Below are positions 45,861 through 64,000 of a stretch of 64,000 nt of DNA, piece by piece. A program made the translations under genes and the position numbers. The notes below the pieces were generated by a model, which was not told where the DNA came from, did not search any database, and saw nothing but the letters and a program-made list of their open reading frames with translations. This DNA is from Alphaproteobacteria bacterium (GTDB taxonomy: Bacteria > Pseudomonadota > Alphaproteobacteria > Rhizobiales > Methyloligellaceae). Position 1 is the first letter of the stretch; each line of letters opens with the position of its first letter. The stretch spans positions 1 to 64,000 of the forward strand of contig VGDX01000012.1 of NCBI GenBank assembly GCA_016869535.1, read 5' to 3'.

Positions 45861-46283
45861 TTAGCGGCGGCGGCTTGCGAGAAGTCCTGCCGCGAAGGCG
45901 ATGGCGACCAGAGTGAGGGGGCTTACCTGCTGCATCGCTTTGCCGAGGCTTTGGTCGATCATGGCCAAGCCTTCGGCAGGCGCGTCCAGCGTGGCTTGCG
46001 CCGTTGTCCTGGGCTGCCGTTCGGAGACACGCATCACTACGATGATCATCACGCCGAGCAAAGCGAGGATAAAGGCAAGAAGGCCAGCGGCGCCTGCCTG
46101 CGTGAAGCCGTATACCGAAATTAGCGCATGGTACGCGGCGACCAGGCCGAAAACGACGGCGGCGATCAACACCGCCACGGCAATACCGATGATTGCGGCC
46201 TGACGTAACGAACGGTCGACCGTTTGCTTGAGGCGTGCCCCCATCTGCAAGGATGAAAGGAGCGTTAGCGCGAGGCGGAGCAT
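45861..46283 (-). CDS. phage-holin-family (YqjE/DUF1469-like) membrane protein
   Basis: This 140-residue protein has an amphipathic start (ALTLLSSLQMGARLKQTVDR), two strong membrane segments (28-55 and 63-87; IIGIAVAVLIAAVVFGLVAA, AGLLAFILALLGVMIIVVMR), a soluble stretch and a third membrane segment (118-137). The arrangement fits the putative holin superfamily III (Phage_holin_3_6/YqjE), usually found next to DUF883/ElaB proteins, as here. No phage context is present, so lysis is unlikely. It starts 9 bp after the DUF883 stop on the same strand. Confidence 0.78.
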   Translation of the reverse strand: MLRLALTLLSSLQMGARLKQTVDRSLRQAAIIGIAVAVLIAAVVFGLVAAYHALISVYGFTQAGAAGLLAFILALLGVMIIVVMRVSERQPRTTAQATLDAPAEGLAMIDQSLGKAMQQVSPLTLVAIAFAAGLLASRRR

Positions 46284-46292
46284 CGAAATTGC

Positions 46293-46547
46293 CTAACGAC
46301 GGGTGAAAACGCCGAACAGGAAGCCAAGCCCCGCAGCGATGGCGACAGCCGTCAGGGGATTCTGCTTGATGGCCTCCTCGGCGTCGTGTGCCGCTTCGAC
46401 CGCTTTATCCTGCGCCTTGTTCATCTGCTTTGCGGCGATGTTTTTCACTGTCGAGGTCAGGTTTTGCACGTCGGTTCGGATTGCGTCCAGCTGCTTGGCC
46501 AAGTCTTCGGCATCGCGCTTGACGCTCGTGCTATCGGTTGACGACAT
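46293..46547 (-). CDS. DUF883 family protein (YqjD/ElaB-like)
   Basis: This 84-residue protein is helical with a C-terminal membrane anchor. KRDAEDLAKQLDAIRTDVQN and LTSTVKNIAAKQMNKAQDKA form the soluble part, and the final segment AVAIAAGLGFLFGVFTRR is hydrophobic with a positive tail. E. coli YqjD and ElaB of this family bind ribosomes to the inner membrane in stationary phase. The start at 46547 has AGGATTCCCCCC before it; the open frame extends upstream to 46685 without family sequence. It lies upstream of the holin-like gene and is likely co-transcribed. Confidence 0.85.
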   Translation of the reverse strand: MSSTDSTSVKRDAEDLAKQLDAIRTDVQNLTSTVKNIAAKQMNKAQDKAVEAAHDAEEAIKQNPLTAVAIAAGLGFLFGVFTRR

Positions 46548-46795
46548 GGGGGGAATCCTTCCTGGGAAAGCTTGGGGGGTCCGGGTCTGGAGCAACTCTA
46601 TGCGATTGAGCTTCGTTCCATGAAGGTGTTTTCTCGCCAAGCCTTTGCCGGCGCAAGTTGACAGGTTCACGACCGTGACTGTCAAGGGACCTTACAGGCC
46701 GGATTTATGTTGATGAGCGAGATGGTTACCGGGCGCCCCGCATTGCGCGAATCGGCTATGATCTTTAAGATTCGGAGCTCGGGAAGGGGGCTGGC

Positions 46796-47119
46796 ATGGA
46801 CGGCTATAAACCGGGACTTGCGGTCTTGGCTGCGGCTTGCGCCTTCATCGCTTTGACGCCTGTATCGGCTCACGCCCAAGGCGCGGGTGCGACTGCGATG
46901 GCGCTGGGCAGCTCCCAAATTGCCGGCGCATCGCCGGTGCACCGCATCACCGTGCATCGCAAGCGGGTTAGCTCCTTCTATTGCTATCCGCGTAAATATT
47001 GGTGGTTCTACCGGCCCTATACGACGGACCCGCAAAACCATGCGCGGTGCATGCCCTATTTCCATTATCTCGGCCCGGGCTATGGCCGCGGCGCCAAGGG
47101 TGGCGGGGACCCGAAATAG
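46796..47119 (+). CDS. small exported aromatic-rich protein, function unknown
   Basis: This 107-residue protein has a signal peptide (LAVLAAACAFIALTPVSAHA). The mature part is basic and aromatic, with KRVSSFYCYPRKYWWFYRPY and ARCMPYFHYLGPGYGRGAKG. Two Cys may pair. The ribosome binding site AAGGGGG lies 7 nt before the ATG. I recognise no family. It converges on rlmB, 5 bp away. Confidence 0.65.
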   Translation: MDGYKPGLAVLAAACAFIALTPVSAHAQGAGATAMALGSSQIAGASPVHRITVHRKRVSSFYCYPRKYWWFYRPYTTDPQNHARCMPYFHYLGPGYGRGAKGGGDPK

Positions 47120-47124
47120 ACTGC

Positions 47125-47919
47125 CTATGTTTGCGCTTTGAGGCTTGCCCAGTGGAGCGCGATTGCGGCCGCGTTTGACACGTTGAGGCTTGCCAGCGCG
47201 CCTTGTGTGGTGATGCGGCAGAACCGGTCGCAATGTTCTCGCGTGAGATGGCGTAAGCCTCTGCCTTCGGCCCCAAGCACGAGTGCAAGCGGCTTCGTCA
47301 ACACGGCAGTCTCCAGCGCCTCGCTACCTTCCTCGCCCAGCCCGACGCGCAAATAGCCCCGTTCGCCAAGTTCGGCGAGCGTCTGGGCGAGATTTTTCAC
47401 GAGCACGATCGGTACGGTGTCCAGCGCCCCGCTCGCCGCCTTGGCGAGGGCGCCGGAAAGCGGCGGACTGTGCCGCTCGGTCAGCACCACGCCGGATGCG
47501 CCGAAGGCAGCCGCTGATCGCAAGACCGCGCCGACATTTTGCGGATCCGTCACCTGATCGAGCACCAGCACCACGCCGTCAGCATTGAGATCGTCGAGGT
47601 CTGCCGTCTCAAGGGGGTCCGTCTCGAGCATCACACCCTGATGCACGGTGTCGGACCCCAAGAGCCGATCGAGTTCTTTGGGACTCGCTGGCGTCGGTGT
47701 CACCTTGCGCTCGGCCAGTGCCCCCGCCAGCCGTTGCGTGGCATTTTCGGTGGCGAGCAAGCGGATCACCGGCCGATCAGGGTTGGCGAGCGCGGCCTCG
47801 ACCGCATGCAGCCCATAAAGCAGGACCCGGTCGCTGCCGGCCTGCCCGCGCTTGTGGCGCTGCCTGCCATGCCGAGCGCCAGGTGAAGGCTTGAAATTCC
47901 TTGGCTTTTGGCGCCGCAT
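47125..47919 (-). CDS. rlmB: TrmH/RlmB-family rRNA 2'-O-methyltransferase
   Basis: RlmB methylates the 2'-OH of G2251 in 23S rRNA. The 264-residue protein has the RNA-binding N-terminal domain (30-100; RVLLYGLHAVEAALANPDRP) and the SPOUT knot: QNVGAVLRSAAAFGASGVVL, LALVLGAEGRGLRHLTREHC and SLNVSNAAAIALHWA, which are the three SpoU motifs. A basic start (residues 1-25) is typical for alphaproteobacteria. Assignment to RlmB rather than another TrmH-type enzyme is from domain order. Confidence 0.88.
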   Translation of the reverse strand: MRRQKPRNFKPSPGARHGRQRHKRGQAGSDRVLLYGLHAVEAALANPDRPVIRLLATENATQRLAGALAERKVTPTPASPKELDRLLGSDTVHQGVMLETDPLETADLDDLNADGVVLVLDQVTDPQNVGAVLRSAAAFGASGVVLTERHSPPLSGALAKAASGALDTVPIVLVKNLAQTLAELGERGYLRVGLGEEGSEALETAVLTKPLALVLGAEGRGLRHLTREHCDRFCRITTQGALASLNVSNAAAIALHWASLKAQT

Positions 47920-48010
47920 GGAAAATGACCTATCTAATGCGGGTTAGAGGCTCAGAGCCTCGAGGGCCCGGAAAGGGTAGCATTTTCAGCGTATCTTGCC
48001 GGATTTGCAG

Positions 48011-48039
48011 TTGACACAGCCCTGCCTGCTACCCATAAA
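48011..48039 (+). promoter_or_regulatory. sigma-70-type promoter upstream of the tRNA cluster
   Basis: TTGACA (48011-48016), 17 bases, then CATAAA (48034-48039) matches a strong housekeeping promoter. Transcription would start near 48046, heading toward tRNA-Tyr. A terminator-like hairpin follows immediately at 48056. Confidence 0.6.
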
Positions 48040-48055
48040 ACCGTTAAATGGCGGA

Positions 48056-48085
48056 CCCTGCCGGCCTTTCGGCGGGGCGTTTTTG
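48056..48085 (+). terminator. terminator-like hairpin between promoter and tRNA-Tyr
   Basis: CCCTGCCG (48056-48063) pairs with CGGCGGGG (48070-48077) with one T-G pair, followed by CGTTTTTG. The shape is that of an intrinsic terminator in the plus direction. It begins about 10 bases after the expected transcription start, which is unusual for a leader in front of tRNA genes. Confidence 0.6.
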
Positions 48086-48123
48086 CTTGGTTACAACCAC
48101 CAGTCAATCCATCTGATCTCGAA

Positions 48124-48208
48124 GGAGGGGTGCCCGAGTGGCTAAAGGGGACGGGCTGTAAACCCGTTGGCTATGCCTACGTAGGTTCGAATCCTACCCC
48201 CTCCACCA
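48124..48208 (+). tRNA. tRNA-Tyr (anticodon GTA)
   Basis: GGAGGGG and CCCCTCC form the acceptor stem, the anticodon stem ACGGG/CCCGT encloses loop CTGTAAA with anticodon GTA, a long variable arm follows as in class II tRNAs, and CCA is encoded at 48206-48208. Confidence 0.97.
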
Positions 48209-48234
48209 CCACTCACTTTAAGAGCCGGATGGAT

Positions 48235-48308
48235 GCGGGTGTAGCTCAATGGTAGAGCAGCAGCCTTCCAAGCTGACGACGAGGGTTCGATTCCCTTCAC
48301 CCGCTCCA
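48235..48308 (+). tRNA. tRNA-Gly (anticodon TCC)
   Basis: GCGGGTG pairs with CACCCGC, the anticodon loop is CTTCCAA with anticodon TCC, the T-loop is TTCGATT, and CCA is encoded at 48306-48308. Confidence 0.97.
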
Positions 48309-48310
48309 GG

Positions 48311-48353
48311 TCAGGTGTCAGGTGCCAGGGATCACTTGGTAGCTGACACCTGA
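48311..48353. repeat. inverted repeat between tRNA-Gly and tRNA-Trp, dispersed-repeat type
   Basis: TCAGGTGTCA (48311-48320) and TGACACCTGA (48344-48353) are perfect 10-bp complements. The 12-mer CAGGTGTCAGGT (48312-48323) recurs at 60189-60200 next to the rpoC terminator, so this belongs to a small repeat family. It may also act as a processing hairpin between the two tRNAs. Confidence 0.7.
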
Positions 48354-48355
48354 AT

Positions 48356-48432
48356 AGGAGTGTAGCTCAACTGGCTAGAGCACCGGTCTCCAAAACCGGG
48401 GGTTGGGGGTTCGAGTCCCTCCACTCCTGCCA
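48356..48432 (+). tRNA. tRNA-Trp (anticodon CCA)
   Basis: AGGAGTG pairs with CACTCCT, the anticodon stem CCGGT/ACCGG encloses CTCCAAA with anticodon CCA, the T-loop is TTCGAGT, and CCA is encoded at 48430-48432. It directly precedes secE, a widely conserved order. Confidence 0.97.
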
Positions 48433-48480
48433 AGATCGAGACGCGAAAGAAGGCCGGACTGGACGCGGCAAGGAATAGAG

Positions 48481-48678
48481 ATGGCGAGGACGAATCCCTT
48501 CGAGTTCATTCAGCAGGTGCGGACCGAAGTGTCCAAGGTCACCTGGCCGACACGCAAGGAAACGGTGATCACCACCATCATGGTGCTCATCATGTCCGTC
48601 GTGGCGGCATTGTTCTTCCTCGCCGGTGATTGGGTGTTGAGCAATATCGTCACGTTCATTTTGGGTTTCGGCCGTTAG
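48481..48678 (+). CDS. secE: preprotein translocase subunit SecE
   Basis: This is a 65-residue SecE with one membrane segment, the short form usual in alphaproteobacteria. The conserved amphipathic part FIQQVRTEVSKVTWPTRKET precedes the membrane span (VITTIMVLIMSVVAALFFLA). SecE clamps SecY in the translocon. It is 48 bp after tRNA-Trp and 22 bp before nusG. Confidence 0.96.
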   Translation: MARTNPFEFIQQVRTEVSKVTWPTRKETVITTIMVLIMSVVAALFFLAGDWVLSNIVTFILGFGR

Positions 48679-48700
48679 GCAAGGGTGAATTTCTGCTCCG

Positions 48701-49231
48701 ATGACAATGCGCTGGTACATCGTTCACGCCTATTCGAACTTCGAGCGGAAGGTCGCCGAGTCGATCAAAGAGCGCGCCGTGTCTGCCGGTCTTGCCGACA
48801 AGTTCGCCGAAGTGCTGGTGCCGATGGAGGAGGTCGTGGAAATGCGGCGCGGCCGCAAGATCGCCTCCGAGCGCAAATTCTTTCCGGGCTATGTGCTGGT
48901 CAAGATGGAGCTCGATGACGAGAGCTATCATCTGATCAAATCGACGCCGAAGGTCACCGGCTTTCTCGGTACCGATAACAAGCCGATCCCGATCACCGAG
49001 GAGGAAGCGGGCCGCATCCTCCAGCAGGTTCAGGAAGGCGTCGAGCGGCCCAAGCCGTCGGTCACTTTCGAGATTGGCGAGCAGGTACGCGTGGCAGACG
49101 GGCCGTTCGCTTCGTTCAACGGCCTGGTTGAGGAAGTGGACGAGGAGCGGGCGCGGCTCAAAGTAGCGGTTTCGATCTTCGGCCGGGCGACTCCGGTCGA
49201 GCTCGAATACGCGCAAGTAGAAAAGCTGTAG
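48701..49231 (+). CDS. nusG: transcription termination/antitermination factor NusG
   Basis: This 176-residue NusG has the NGN domain (1-110; [20 protein letters not shown], then [20 protein letters not shown]) and the KOW domain (125-176; [20 protein letters not shown]). It binds RNA polymerase and couples it to Rho and ribosomal S10. Length and motifs are normal. secE precedes it and rplK follows after 17 bp. Confidence 0.97.
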   Translation: MTMRWYIVHAYSNFERKVAESIKERAVSAGLADKFAEVLVPMEEVVEMRRGRKIASERKFFPGYVLVKMELDDESYHLIKSTPKVTGFLGTDNKPIPITEEEAGRILQQVQEGVERPKPSVTFEIGEQVRVADGPFASFNGLVEEVDEERARLKVAVSIFGRATPVELEYAQVEKL

Positions 49232-49248
49232 GACGCGGGACAAGAAGA

Positions 49249-49677
49249 ATGGCGAAGAAAATCGACGGTTACATCAAGCTCCAGGTTCCGGCGGGACAGG
49301 CCAATCCCTCGCCGCCGATCGGGCCTGCGCTCGGGCAGCGCGGCGTGAACATCCCGGAGTTCTGCAAGCAGTTCAACGCGGCGACGCAGAAGCTCGAGCC
49401 GGGATCGCCGATCCCGACCGTCATCACCGTCTATTCCGATCGCTCGTTTTCTTTCGAGATGAAGACACCGCCCGCGTCCTTTCTCTTGAAGAAGGCGGCG
49501 AAGATCGGCAAGGGCTCGAAGACGCCGGGCATCGATGGTGTGGGCAGCGTGACGCAGGCGCAGCTTAGAGAGATTGCCGAGATCAAGATGAAGGATTTGA
49601 ACGCCAACACCGTCGAGCAGGCGATGAAGATCATCGCCGGTTCCGCCCGCTCGATGGGATTAGAGGTGCAGGAGTAG
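49249..49677 (+). CDS. rplK: 50S ribosomal protein L11
   Basis: L11 binds the GTPase-associated region of 23S rRNA. The 142-residue protein has the usual [21 protein letters not shown]-terminus and the C-terminal rRNA-binding part ([20 protein letters not shown]). The thiostrepton-contact Pro residues look normal. It is followed by rplA at 3 bp. Confidence 0.98.
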   Translation: MAKKIDGYIKLQVPAGQANPSPPIGPALGQRGVNIPEFCKQFNAATQKLEPGSPIPTVITVYSDRSFSFEMKTPPASFLLKKAAKIGKGSKTPGIDGVGSVTQAQLREIAEIKMKDLNANTVEQAMKIIAGSARSMGLEVQE

Positions 49678-49680
49678 GCT

Positions 49681-50379
49681 ATGAGCAAGCCAGGCAAGAG
49701 ATTTCGCGCCGCGAACGATCCGATCGACCACGACAAGCTCTATGCGATCGAGGAAGCGGTGAAGCTGATCAAGAACGGCGCCAAAGCGAAATTCGACGAG
49801 ACCATCGAGATCGCGATGAATCTGAGCGTTGATCCGCGTCACGCCGACCAGATGGTGCGCGGCGTCTGCCAATTGCCGCATGGCTCCGGGCGCAAGCTTC
49901 GCGTCGCCGTGTTCGCCAAGGGTGCCAAGGCCGATGAAGCCAAAGCAGCCGGCGCCGATCTGGTCGGCGCCGAGGAACTGGTGGAGCAGGTACAGAAGGG
50001 TGTCATCGATTTCGACCGCTGCATCGCCACGCCGGACATGATGCCGCTGGTCGGACGCCTGGGTAAGGTGCTCGGCCCGCGCGGACTAATGCCCAATCCC
50101 AAGGTCGGCACCGTCACGAACGATCTGGGGCCTGCCGTGAGCGCCGCCAAAGGCGGTGCCGTTGAATTTCGCGTCGAGAAGGCCGGTCTCATCCATGCCG
50201 GCGTCGGTAAAGCGAGCTTCACCGAGGAAGCTTTGGTGGAGAATATCCGCGCCTTCACCGATGCGGTGATGAAGTCCAAGCCATCCGGCGCCAAAGGAGC
50301 TTTCGTCAAGCGCATGGCCGTCTCCTCGACCATGGGGCCGGGGGTGAAGATCGAGCCAACGAGTCTTGGCGCGCGATGA
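49681..50379 (+). CDS. rplA: 50S ribosomal protein L1
   Basis: L1 forms the mobile stalk near the E site and in E. coli represses its own operon by binding its mRNA leader. The 232-residue protein has [20 protein letters not shown], the motif [20 protein letters not shown] with [13 protein letters not shown], and the final [13 protein letters not shown]. No copy of the L1 site was identified before rplK. The L10 leader follows. Confidence 0.98.
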   Translation: MSKPGKRFRAANDPIDHDKLYAIEEAVKLIKNGAKAKFDETIEIAMNLSVDPRHADQMVRGVCQLPHGSGRKLRVAVFAKGAKADEAKAAGADLVGAEELVEQVQKGVIDFDRCIATPDMMPLVGRLGKVLGPRGLMPNPKVGTVTNDLGPAVSAAKGGAVEFRVEKAGLIHAGVGKASFTEEALVENIRAFTDAVMKSKPSGAKGAFVKRMAVSSTMGPGVKIEPTSLGAR

Positions 50380-50399
50380 GTTTTTGAGTTTCGGGACTG

Positions 50400-50706
50400 A
50401 AATTCAGTCCCGGAGGATCGCCTCGAAAGAAGTGATCCAAACCTGTCCGAGATTGCAGGTGCGGGAAACCGCTTAAGCCTTTTGGCCTGCATGAGACGGG
50501 AGACAGACGGTTCAAAGATGCGGGCGACCGCATTCTGGAGATCGGTTTGAACCTCGTAGGTAGCTCTTGCGCATTTGGCGCATGGGCAGGACAGGCAACA
50601 GAGCGCCGCTTGAAAGCGGGGACGCATGCCTGTCTCCCGTGCATCTCGCGGCATTGTGTAGCCGACGGCCGGGATCGGACCTGGCCGCTAACAGACGGAG
50701 TGAGCA
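50400..50706 (+). promoter_or_regulatory. L10 (rplJ) mRNA leader
   Basis: The 327 bp between rplA and rplJ contain no gene but strong structure. ACGGGAGACAG (50496-50506) pairs with CTGTCTCCCGT (50630-50640) over a long distance. TGCAGG (50454-50459) pairs with CCTGCA (50486-50491) around the small GCGG-GAAA-CCGC stem-loop (50461-50472). The L10-L12 complex binds such leaders to repress rplJ-rplL. The placement fits; the kink-turn itself was not drawn. Confidence 0.75.
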
Positions 50707-51219
50707 GTGGAAAGAGCTGAGAAGCGCGAAGTCGTGACGGCGCTTCACGATAGCCTCGCCAAAACTGGCGTGGTTGTCGTGGCTCACTATGCGGGCCTTA
50801 CGGTCGCCGACATGACCAAACTGCGCAGCGACATGCGAAGCGCTGGCGGTCAGGTCAAGGTGGCCAAGAACAGGCTCGTAAAGCTCGCGCTCGAAGGCAC
50901 CGACGCCAAGGGCATCGCGGATTTGCTGAAGGGGCCGACTTGCCTCGCATTTTCCGAAGATCCCGTGGCGGCGCCGAAAGTTGCCGTCAAGTTCGCCAAG
51001 GGGAACGAGAAGTTCATCATCCTCGGCGGCGCGATGGGAACCCAGGTGCTCGATGCCAAGGGCGTGAATTCGCTCGCCAGCCTGCCATCGCTCGACGAGC
51101 TCCGCGGCAAGCTGATCGGTCTCATTCAAGCGCCGGCGAGCAAGATCGCCCGCATCGTGAATGAGCCCGGCAGCCAGCTCGCGAGGGTGTTCGGGGCTTA
51201 TGGCAACAAGGCAGCTTAG
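50707..51219 (+). CDS. rplJ: 50S ribosomal protein L10
   Basis: L10 anchors the L7/L12 stalk. The 170-residue sequence starts with GTG (50707) as [20 protein letters not shown], followed by [20 protein letters not shown] and [13 protein letters not shown]. The C-terminal helix for L7/L12 binding is present ([17 protein letters not shown]). GGAG lies 8-11 nt upstream of the GTG. rplL follows after 38 bp. Confidence 0.97.
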   Translation: MERAEKREVVTALHDSLAKTGVVVVAHYAGLTVADMTKLRSDMRSAGGQVKVAKNRLVKLALEGTDAKGIADLLKGPTCLAFSEDPVAAPKVAVKFAKGNEKFIILGGAMGTQVLDAKGVNSLASLPSLDELRGKLIGLIQAPASKIARIVNEPGSQLARVFGAYGNKAA

Positions 51220-51257
51220 GAACCAATACGCGTAATCGAACGTACGAGGATAAACCG

Positions 51258-51632
51258 ATGGCAGATTTGCAGAAAATTGTGGACGATTTGTCGGGCCTGA
51301 CAGTGCTCGAGGCGGCCGAGCTCGCCAAATTGCTCGAAGAGAAATGGGGCGTTTCGGCCGCAGCTCCCGTAGCCATGATGGCCGCGGGCGGCGGCGGCGA
51401 AGCTGCCGCGGTGGAGGAGAAGACCGAATTCACCGTGGTCCTCGCCGCAGCCGGCGCCCAAAAGATCAATGTGATCAAAGAGGTACGGGCAATCACCGGC
51501 CTTGGCCTCAAAGAGGCAAAGGATCTCGTTGAAGGCGCGCCGAAGCCCGTGAAGGAAGGCGTGAACAAGGACGAGGCCGACAAGATCAAGAAACAGCTCG
51601 AAGCGGCTGGAGCCACTGTTGAGCTGAAGTAG
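51258..51632 (+). CDS. rplL: 50S ribosomal protein L7/L12
   Basis: L7/L12 is the acidic stalk protein that recruits translation GTPases. The 124-residue protein has the N-terminal dimer helices ([20 protein letters not shown]), an Ala/Gly hinge ([20 protein letters not shown]) and the C-terminal globular domain ([20 protein letters not shown]). All parts are normal. Confidence 0.98.
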   Translation: MADLQKIVDDLSGLTVLEAAELAKLLEEKWGVSAAAPVAMMAAGGGGEAAAVEEKTEFTVVLAAAGAQKINVIKEVRAITGLGLKEAKDLVEGAPKPVKEGVNKDEADKIKKQLEAAGATVELK

Positions 51633-51647
51633 AATGGGTTGAAAGGC

Positions 51648-51683
51648 GCCCGGGAGACCCTATATCTGGGGGTCGACCCGGGC
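51648..51683 (+). promoter_or_regulatory. rplL-rpoB intergenic hairpin (attenuator or processing site)
   Basis: GCCCGGG (51648-51654) and GACCC (51656-51660) pair with GGGTC (51670-51674) and CCCGGGC (51677-51683), giving a 12-bp stem. It lies 15 bp after rplL and 93 bp before rpoB and has no T-run. In E. coli an attenuator and RNase III site occupy this place and lower rpoBC expression relative to ribosomal proteins; a similar role is inferred. Confidence 0.6.
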
Positions 51684-51776
51684 CCCTAAACCCAACCAAT
51701 TATGAAGTCTCCCCAGAGCCTCCGCTTTACGAGCGGAGTTTCCGGCGAGCCGTCGCGACGACCCTAAGAGGACCAT

Positions 51777-60172
<8,396 letters not shown>

Positions 60173-60195
60173 TCTTGGGTGTCAAAACCAGGTGT

Positions 60196-60247
60196 CAGGT
60201 ATCGGGCTCTCGTTATTACCGATACCAGACGCCCGATACCTGTTTTT
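60196..60247 (+). terminator. intrinsic terminator of the rpoBC operon
   Basis: CAGGTATCGGGC (60196-60207) pairs perfectly with GCCCGATACCTG (60231-60242), followed by TTTTT. This 12-bp stem also belongs to the repeat family that includes the inverted repeat at 48311-48353 through the shared 12-mer CAGGTGTCAGGT at 60189-60200. Confidence 0.88.
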
Positions 60248-60259
60248 CCCCGGAAACCC

Positions 60260-60288
60260 TTGACTATCCAAGAATCGGCCTGATACAA
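60260..60288 (+). promoter_or_regulatory. promoter of the str operon
   Basis: TTGACT (60260-60265), 17 bases, ATACAA (60283-60288) resembles a sigma-70-type promoter. It would start transcription near 60295, giving an rpsL leader of about 220 nt. The rest of the gap (60296-60515) shows no gene and no stem stronger than chance that I could see. Confidence 0.6.
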
Positions 60289-60515
60289 CGCGCGCACTTT
60301 ACGCGGCAGGTGGTAGCCCAAAACTGGTTGCCTTCGGGCGCGGGTTAGACGCTGCCGGACTAACCGGGATCAAATCGGGTCATGATCTTGGGGGCGATGC
60401 CCTCCAAGGTCCTCTGTATTGAACGGCTGAAGGATGCGGATCCGGTGAGGTTCGCGCTTCGGCTCTAGTGATGTGGGCTTTTGCCCCGTTAAAGGATTGA
60501 AAGAAAAGGCTGAAG

Positions 60516-60887
60516 ATGCCGACGATACAACAGCTGATCCGCAAGCCGCGCCAAAGGCCGGTTAAGCGGAACAAGGTGCCGGCGATGCAGTCCTGCCCGC
60601 AAAAGCGGGGGGTCTGTACGCGCGTCTACACCACGACCCCGAAGAAGCCCAATTCGGCGCTTCGCAAGGTCGCGCGCGTGCGCCTCACCAATCAGCTCGA
60701 GGTGACGAGTTACATCCCTGGAGAAGGGCATAACCTGCAAGAGCATTCGGTGGTGATGATCAGGGGCGGGCGCGTGAAAGACCTTCCGGGCGTACGCTAC
60801 CACATCATTCGCGGCGTGCTCGACACCCAAGGCGTCAGCGCCCGCAGGCAAAGGCGATCGAAATACGGAGCCAAACGACCCAAGTAA
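60516..60887 (+). CDS. rpsL: 30S ribosomal protein S12
   Basis: S12 lies at the decoding centre. The 123-residue protein has [40 protein letters not shown] and [14 protein letters not shown]. The Lys residues at the sites that give streptomycin resistance when changed (in TPKKPNS and RVKDLPG) are wild type. First gene of the str operon. Confidence 0.98.
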   Translation: MPTIQQLIRKPRQRPVKRNKVPAMQSCPQKRGVCTRVYTTTPKKPNSALRKVARVRLTNQLEVTSYIPGEGHNLQEHSVVMIRGGRVKDLPGVRYHIIRGVLDTQGVSARRQRRSKYGAKRPK

Positions 60888-60923
60888 TTGGGTCGTTTTG
60901 CTTGAGAGAGCGGATCGGACGAT

Positions 60924-61394
60924 ATGTCGAGACGACGCAGAGCAGATAAGCGCGAGGTCATCCCCGACCCGAAATTCGGGGATCTGGTGCTTACCAAATT
61001 CATGAACTCGATCATGCGGGAAGGCAAGAAGTCTGCCGCCGAACGCATCGTCTATGGCGCGCTCGATCAGATGGAGAAGAAGGTCAAGCAGAATCCGATC
61101 GAGATGTTCCACGAGGCATTGCGCAATGTCATGCCGGCGCTCGAAGTGAGATCGCGGCGCGTGGGCGGCGCCACCTATCAGGTTCCGGTCGAGGTGAGAC
61201 TAGACCGCCGCCAGGCCCTCGCTATCCGCTGGATCATCGCCGCGGCGCGGGATCGCAACGAGAAGACCATGATCGAGCGCCTCTCCGGAGAGCTGCTCGA
61301 CGCCGTCAACAACCGCGGAACAGCGGTGAAGAAACGCGAGGACACGCACCGGATGGCTGAGGCGAACCGCGCCTTCTCCCATTACCGATGGTAA
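60924..61394 (+). CDS. rpsG: 30S ribosomal protein S7
   Basis: S7 nucleates assembly of the 30S head and in E. coli represses the str operon. The 156-residue protein has [40 protein letters not shown] and the C-terminal [18 protein letters not shown]. Normal for the family. It starts 36 bp after rpsL; the S7 operator in the rpsL-rpsG gap was not identified. Confidence 0.98.
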   Translation: MSRRRRADKREVIPDPKFGDLVLTKFMNSIMREGKKSAAERIVYGALDQMEKKVKQNPIEMFHEALRNVMPALEVRSRRVGGATYQVPVEVRLDRRQALAIRWIIAAARDRNEKTMIERLSGELLDAVNNRGTAVKKREDTHRMAEANRAFSHYRW

Positions 61395-61413
61395 CGAGAC
61401 CAAGGATTTAACG

Positions 61414-63489
<2,076 letters not shown>

Positions 63490-63525
63490 CGATTTTGACT
63501 TTGTACGGAAGGATGGAGAGCCAAG

Positions 63526-64000
<475 letters not shown>

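Noticed and set aside
45861..46283. Holin-like gene as a sign of a prophage
   Set aside because: No other phage gene is near. The DUF883 neighbour shows the usual chromosomal arrangement.

Overview
The window is GC-rich chromosomal DNA of an alphaproteobacterium, most likely order Hyphomicrobiales. Indicators are a BTLCP-type transglutaminase-like peptidase, a DUF3126 protein next to cysE, an OxyR-type regulator, a PQQ gene set with the PQQ-associated binding proteins common in these bacteria, an unbroken rpoB-rpoC pair of alphaproteobacterial size, and the order tRNA-Trp / secE-nusG-rplKAJL-rpoBC / rpsL-rpsG-fusA-tuf. I cannot name the genus.

1-400: the start of an IS1380-type transposase runs off the left edge and has cut a small secreted-protein-like gene, leaving only its 3' part. 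560-11,600: a molybdopterin oxidoreductase; two NhaA antiporters flanking an endonuclease/exonuclease/phosphatase protein, an ABM-domain protein and Dps; an FAD monooxygenase; a zf-CHCC protein; an alpha/beta hydrolase broken by a one-base frameshift; cysE and DUF3126. 11,600-24,300: BTLCP protein, PAS protein, rhomboid protease, CBS protein, hisI, folE, an Fe-S scaffold protein, yidD, a higBA module whose toxin gene is frameshifted, thrS with a leader hairpin, ada, a vWA-like secreted protein, a nitroreductase, NAD kinase and cutA.

24,350-29,700: a signalling cluster made of a stand-alone cyclic-nucleotide-binding protein, a SulP-STAS-CNB transporter fusion and, convergent to it, a CHASE2 class III cyclase with a DUF3307 membrane protein. 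29,800-41,300: flavin monooxygenase, a secreted HExxH protein, two PQQ-dehydrogenase-associated binding proteins placed tail to tail, a Tat-exported sulfatase translated with a Crp/Fnr regulator, the pqqA-pqqCDE genes (pqqA is only 29 codons; pqqB is absent here) and divergent oxyR. 41,300-47,900: mostly envelope proteins of unknown role, tRNA-Thr, a holin-like/DUF883 pair and a TrmH/RlmB-family rRNA methyltransferase.

48,000-64,000: tRNA-Tyr, tRNA-Gly and tRNA-Trp lead into secE-nusG-rplK-rplA, the L10 leader, rplJ-rplL, rpoB-rpoC with a strong terminator, then the str operon rpsL-rpsG-fusA-tuf (tuf cut by the right edge). The rifampicin region of RpoB and the streptomycin-sensitive lysines of S12 look wild type.

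No CRISPR array, prophage or integrative element was seen. The most interesting material is regulatory: the thrS leader hairpin, an FNR-type box before pqqC, spaced half-sites before oxyR, a promoter/terminator unit before tRNA-Tyr, and the CNB/SulP/cyclase neighbourhood. Two single-base frameshifts (hydrolase, higB) could be real or assembly errors.
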